Part shown: piece by piece, positions 61,181-64,000 of the stretch
How positions within the stretch are numbered: the first letter of the stretch is position 1
Layout of the letters: each line of letters begins with the position of its first letter
Position numbers and translations under genes: made by a program
The notes under the pieces: model-generated
What the model saw: only the letters and a program-made list of their open reading frames with translations
Told to the model about the DNA's origin: nothing
The model's database searches: none
Assembly: GCA_022843175.1 (NCBI GenBank)
Contig: JALHOE010000001.1
Span: forward strand, 1-64,000
DNA from: Deltaproteobacteria bacterium
GTDB lineage: Bacteria; Myxococcota_A; Polyangia; Polyangiales; JADJMO01
Length of the DNA stretch: 64,000 nucleotides
Direction of reading: 5' to 3'

Positions 61181-61969
61181 TCAGAGTCCGAACGCCCCGG
61201 GGTTTGCGGTGACGCCGACCGTGACAGTCAGCTCATTGCCGTCCGGTCGCCATCCGCGACCGACCCCGGCATCGAGCACCCATCGCGGGCTGACCTGCCA
61301 GCGGAAGCCCATGAGCGAGTTCACGTCGACCCTCGGTGCATCGGCATAACGAATTGCGTACGTCTCGAGAAGCCACAGGAAGTTGAATGTCAACGGGTAG
61401 TCGAACACCGCTCCTGCCCACCAGCGCGCGGTGAGGTCCGTGGCGAACGACGTCTTCGGCCCCGGTCCCACGCCGTACGCAGCGTTGCCGTGGACCCGCA
61501 GTCGCCCGAAGGAGCGAGTCACCATCAGTTTGAGGATCCCGCGTGTCTTCTGCGCGCTGTACGGACCCGTCGGGAACGCCGCATCGGTGCGCACGGCGAA
61601 CGCGGGGAGGTACGGACTCTCGCGATTGAAGTTGTAGAGCGCGAACGCCGATGAATCGGAGAAGCCGCTGATTGCCGTGCCCTCGAGCTGACCGACCACC
61701 GCGCGACCCGCTGCACCGATCTGCAGGTTGTACCAAGCTCCGTAGTTCACCTCGCTGTGAAGCAACACCGTGTTGTCGCGTCGGCCGTGGCGTTCGAATC
61801 GGGCGAGCCCTTGTTGCACCTCGATGCCGCCGCGGCTCGTGACGTAAGCATCCTCGATGAGCGTCGGACGGTCGTCGTCGAGGTCGTAGAAGTTGGCCTG
61901 CGCGCGGGCGATCGAGGGCACGAACGCGAGGGCACACGCGGCAACGAGGGCGAGAGCTCGCAAGCGCAT
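61181..61969 (-). CDS. Predicted outer-membrane beta-barrel protein
   Basis: A 262-residue protein with a cleavable signal peptide (RALALVAACALAFVPSIARA). The mature part has alternating strands rich in aromatic residues (AWYNLQIGAAGRAVVG, LMVTRSFGRLRVHGNAAYGVG, WWAGAVFDYPLTFNFLWLL, LTVTVGVTANPGAFGL ending in a Phe-x-Leu), typical of a barrel. The ATG overlaps the stop of the upstream His/Met-rich lipoprotein gene, so the two are linked. The transported substance is unknown. Confidence 0.7.
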   Translation of the reverse strand: MRLRALALVAACALAFVPSIARAQANFYDLDDDRPTLIEDAYVTSRGGIEVQQGLARFERHGRRDNTVLLHSEVNYGAWYNLQIGAAGRAVVGQLEGTAISGFSDSSAFALYNFNRESPYLPAFAVRTDAAFPTGPYSAQKTRGILKLMVTRSFGRLRVHGNAAYGVGPGPKTSFATDLTARWWAGAVFDYPLTFNFLWLLETYAIRYADAPRVDVNSLMGFRWQVSPRWVLDAGVGRGWRPDGNELTVTVGVTANPGAFGL

Positions 61970-63165
61970 CAGTGCACCGGAATGTAGGCTGGCGGGATCG
62001 ACTTCAGACCGTCGGCGCACGACGCTCCCGGACCGCCGGCAAAGTTGTTCGTCGACGCCGCGGGTGGTGGGGGCATCGCGTGCTCCGCAGATGCAGACGC
62101 GGACGCGGACGCGCTCGGCGCCGTCCCACTGCCGTGATCCATGCCGCCGTGCTCCTTGTGCTCTTCGTGCTTCATCGGCATGTCGTGCTTCATCGGCGCC
62201 GCGGGTCCGTCCCCATCCTTCTTCGGTTCATCGTGTTTCATCCCGGCCATGCCCGGACCCATCCCGCGTCCGACTTCATCGATGTACGACGTCGAGTCCT
62301 GGAGCAGCGCGATCATGCGGAGCAGCTCGCCGCGCTTGTCCTTCACCTTCTCGGACACGAGAACGTCCGCGACGATGTCGTGCAACATGTGGAGGTTGTC
62401 GAAGATCGCTGCTGCGCGCGGGTGCTGCTTCGCGAACGTCGGCGCGGCCTCCCACGACATCGGCATGTGCGGCGGGAACTTCGTCGGCGGCGCGTGACGA
62501 CTGCACTGAAAGAGCGCGGCGGCGGCCGTGACGCCGATCGCCTTCTCGCTCTCGTTGCGGCCGAGATGGAGCGGCTCGTACACGCCGTTCTGGAACCAGT
62601 GGTAGGCCCAGATGATCCCGTTCCACTTCGGGTAGCGCGTTCGGAACTCCTTCGAGTACGGCTGCCCGTCCATCAAGATGTCCATCCGCTTCCACCGCGG
62701 GTGGAGCGCGTGCTTGTGGCGCAGGTAGTAGTCGGTGGCTTCCTCGATGGCCGCGTGTTTGTCGGTGATGTCCGGGTCGGCGAGGATGTCGTTCAGCTGA
62801 CGGTGCAGACCGTGCGCCCAGTCGAAGACGTTCTGCACCGGCCAGTACGCCTTGGTGAAGTTTGGTGCGATCGCTTCTTCGGCTGGCTGCAGACGCGGTG
62901 GGTCGTCGTTGACGCCCATGATGTAGTCGAACAGCTCGCCCTCGATATACGCGATGTCATCCTTGCGTTTGACCAGCGCCTCGTACGCGGTGGCGTGGCC
63001 GTAGTCGAAGCCGTTGAAGAGGGTCTCGCCGTAGTAGTGTCGGTTCCGGAACGCGTAGTTGTGCGTCGCGAGCCGCACGGGCATCAGCTCGTCACGCTGC
63101 TGGAATTGACTACAGCCGACGGCCACGGCGATGACCGCGAGGAAACGAACGCTAGAGCGCAGCAT
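61969..63165 (-). CDS. His/Met-rich lipoprotein of the copper island
   Basis: A 398-residue lipoprotein (VRFLAVIAVAVGC). The body is helical and His/Tyr/Trp-rich (ATHNYAFRNRHYYGETLFNG, QNVFDWAHGLHRQLNDIL, PKWNGIIWAYHWFQNGVYEP). A Met/His/Lys segment, GMAGMKHDEPKKDGDGPAAP and MKHDMPMKHEEHKEHGGMDHG, looks made for copper binding. No family is recognised. ATG 63165 follows the leader; ATG 63186 is also in frame. The dyad at 63268 is about 100 bp upstream. Confidence 0.75.
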   Translation of the reverse strand: MLRSSVRFLAVIAVAVGCSQFQQRDELMPVRLATHNYAFRNRHYYGETLFNGFDYGHATAYEALVKRKDDIAYIEGELFDYIMGVNDDPPRLQPAEEAIAPNFTKAYWPVQNVFDWAHGLHRQLNDILADPDITDKHAAIEEATDYYLRHKHALHPRWKRMDILMDGQPYSKEFRTRYPKWNGIIWAYHWFQNGVYEPLHLGRNESEKAIGVTAAAALFQCSRHAPPTKFPPHMPMSWEAAPTFAKQHPRAAAIFDNLHMLHDIVADVLVSEKVKDKRGELLRMIALLQDSTSYIDEVGRGMGPGMAGMKHDEPKKDGDGPAAPMKHDMPMKHEEHKEHGGMDHGSGTAPSASASASASAEHAMPPPPAASTNNFAGGPGASCADGLKSIPPAYIPVH

Positions 63166-63267
63166 GGGAGTCCCGGTCGATCGCACGGATGACGTCGATC
63201 GGCTCGGCTCGGATGCGGGCGGCGCCGAGCTCGTTGCTCGTGATCGGCGATCCCGTTCGGTTACGGC

Positions 63268-63284
63268 GTGACCGAATGGGTCAC
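63268..63284. promoter_or_regulatory. Dyad GTGACC-N5-GGTCAC, site 5
   Basis: Spacer GAATG. It lies 102 bp upstream of the His/Met-rich lipoprotein start (minus strand) and overlaps the stop of the FHA gene. Confidence 0.65.
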
Positions 63285-63790
63285 GTCGGCGACCCCTCTT
63301 GATGGATCGCGCGCCACACGGTTCGTGCGTCGGTGAGCGTCAGTTCCACGTCCGCGAACCGGACGCGCTCGCCCAGCGAGATCGCGGCGCGCTCACTGCG
63401 ATCGAGACGTCTCGAACCCGCGTACGTACCGTGCTGCGAACCCAGGTCGCAGACCTCGATGAACCCTTCTCCTGGCCAGACCGCGGCGTGGCGGCGCGAG
63501 ATCGTGGGGTGCAGCAACACGAGATCGGCATCCGGCGAACGACCGAGTGAAAGTGGTAGGCGCGCCACAGCGGATGCAGCAGGGAGAGCGACCCACAACC
63601 TTGCCTCCTCTTGCGCCATCCAGGGCGCCGTCTCGTCGACTGGGCTCCGCGCGCTCGGCGTGGCGCGCGCTGTCGCGTGTCCATCCGTCGCGACGATGCG
63701 CGCCGGAACGAGCAACAGACCGCGATGCGCGGCGGCGAACGCTTCAGCCGTCATCGACAATGCAGCCGCTAAGACAGCGGGGTCTTTCAT
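63281..63790 (-). CDS. FHA-domain protein
   Basis: A 169-residue protein. The second half is an FHA phosphothreonine-binding domain: LSLGRSPDADLVLLHPTISRRHAAV (GRxxxxD...SRRHA, given in part), then CDLGSQHGTYAGSRRL and LGERVRFADVELTL. The first half is Ala-rich. It overlaps the upstream cyclase/YHS gene by ATGA (63787-63790), so it may read phosphorylation events in a signalling pair. ATG 63790 is preferred. Confidence 0.85.
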   Translation of the reverse strand: MKDPAVLAAALSMTAEAFAAAHRGLLLVPARIVATDGHATARATPSARSPVDETAPWMAQEEARLWVALPAASAVARLPLSLGRSPDADLVLLHPTISRRHAAVWPGEGFIEVCDLGSQHGTYAGSRRLDRSERAAISLGERVRFADVELTLTDARTVWRAIHQEGSPT

Positions 63791-64000
63791 CGACCGTAGC
63801 GCTCCGGCGCGTCCGCGAACAACCGCGAGCAACCCTCGGAGCAGAAGACGACCCGACGCCCGTCGACTTCGATGGTGAATGCATTTGCGTCGTCGACGCG
63901 CATCCGACAGACCGGGTCGATCGCGGCGGCGCCGGCGTCGGGGAGCAACAACTCGAAGACGCGCACGGGCATGGCGACGTTCTTGAAAGGGACGTCGCCG
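63787..64000 (-). CDS. Cyclase-like tail fused to a YHS domain (partial)
   Basis: The frame is open to the window edge, so the start is outside. Visible first: DVPFKNVAMPVRVFELLLP, the typical end of class III adenylate/guanylate cyclase proteins ('g.h.lKnv..pv.vyeL'). A YHS metal-binding domain follows: AIDPVCRMRVDD, then VVFCSEGCSRLFADAPERYG. The YHS part continues directly from the cyclase-like tail. It hints at a metal-controlled cyclase next to an FHA gene; only the end is seen. Confidence 0.6.
   Translation of the reverse strand, partial: GDVPFKNVAMPVRVFELLLPDAGAAAIDPVCRMRVDDANAFTIEVDGRRVVFCSEGCSRLFADAPERYGR

Noticed and set aside
1-64000. CRISPR array or restriction-modification system
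   Set aside because: No regularly spaced repeats and no methyltransferase motifs were seen on either strand.

Overview
The window reads as high-GC DNA from a myxobacterium-like member of the Myxococcota (former Deltaproteobacteria). This rests on the GC-rich coding DNA, a secreted protease with a MYXO-CTERM-like tail, Asp/Ala-rich lipoproteins, a Ser/Thr kinase, an FHA protein and an NtrC-type regulator. It has three blocks.

Block 1 (1-6.84 kb) looks like ordinary chromosome. It holds the end of a TonB-like protein, a DUF2938/MFS/DUF2306 membrane operon facing a LysR regulator, a secreted lipoprotein and a trypsin-like protease.

Block 2 (6.84-34.1 kb) is an accessory, defence-rich island. 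Its left edge carries the 3' half of a tRNA-Arg(ACG) gene with that gene's terminator. The same 46 bp plus terminator recur at 20.42-20.50 kb, and about 250 bp of weaker similarity follow each copy. This is what two related tRNA-integrating elements inserted in tandem would leave. Element A (6.9-20.4 kb) has a Panacea-domain gene overlapping an unknown partner, an IS4-type insertion sequence with a frameshifted transposase, a HATPase/STAS-like/Cys-rich/PIN cluster whose PIN gene carries an in-frame TAG, an AvcD-like deoxycytidylate deaminase overlapping a DUF488 gene, and a zinc-ribbon protein kinase. Element B (from 20.5 kb) has an AbiJ-like nuclease, an HNH protein, a four-gene overlapping operon (unknown, QueC-like, XRE-ImmA/IrrE, PIN), and a coiled-coil regulator/GTPase/small membrane protein set running into a Mokosh type I-like pair (kinase-helicase plus phospholipase-D nuclease).

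Block 3 (34.3-64 kb) is a copper/heavy-metal resistance island: copZ, two P1B-type ATPases, a CusCBA-like RND pump, a second outer-membrane factor, a multicopper oxidase, small cupredoxins (one a pseudogene), proteins with CPMHP-type metal-binding domains, a ferritin-like protein, a sensor kinase/NtrC pair, and several lipoproteins and membrane proteins. Five copies of a dyad, GTGACC-N5-GGTCAC, lie 50-120 bp upstream of separate genes in this block and look like operators of one metal-responsive regulon. The window ends inside a gene that joins a cyclase-like tail to a YHS domain. No rRNA, complete tRNA, CRISPR array or integrase was found.
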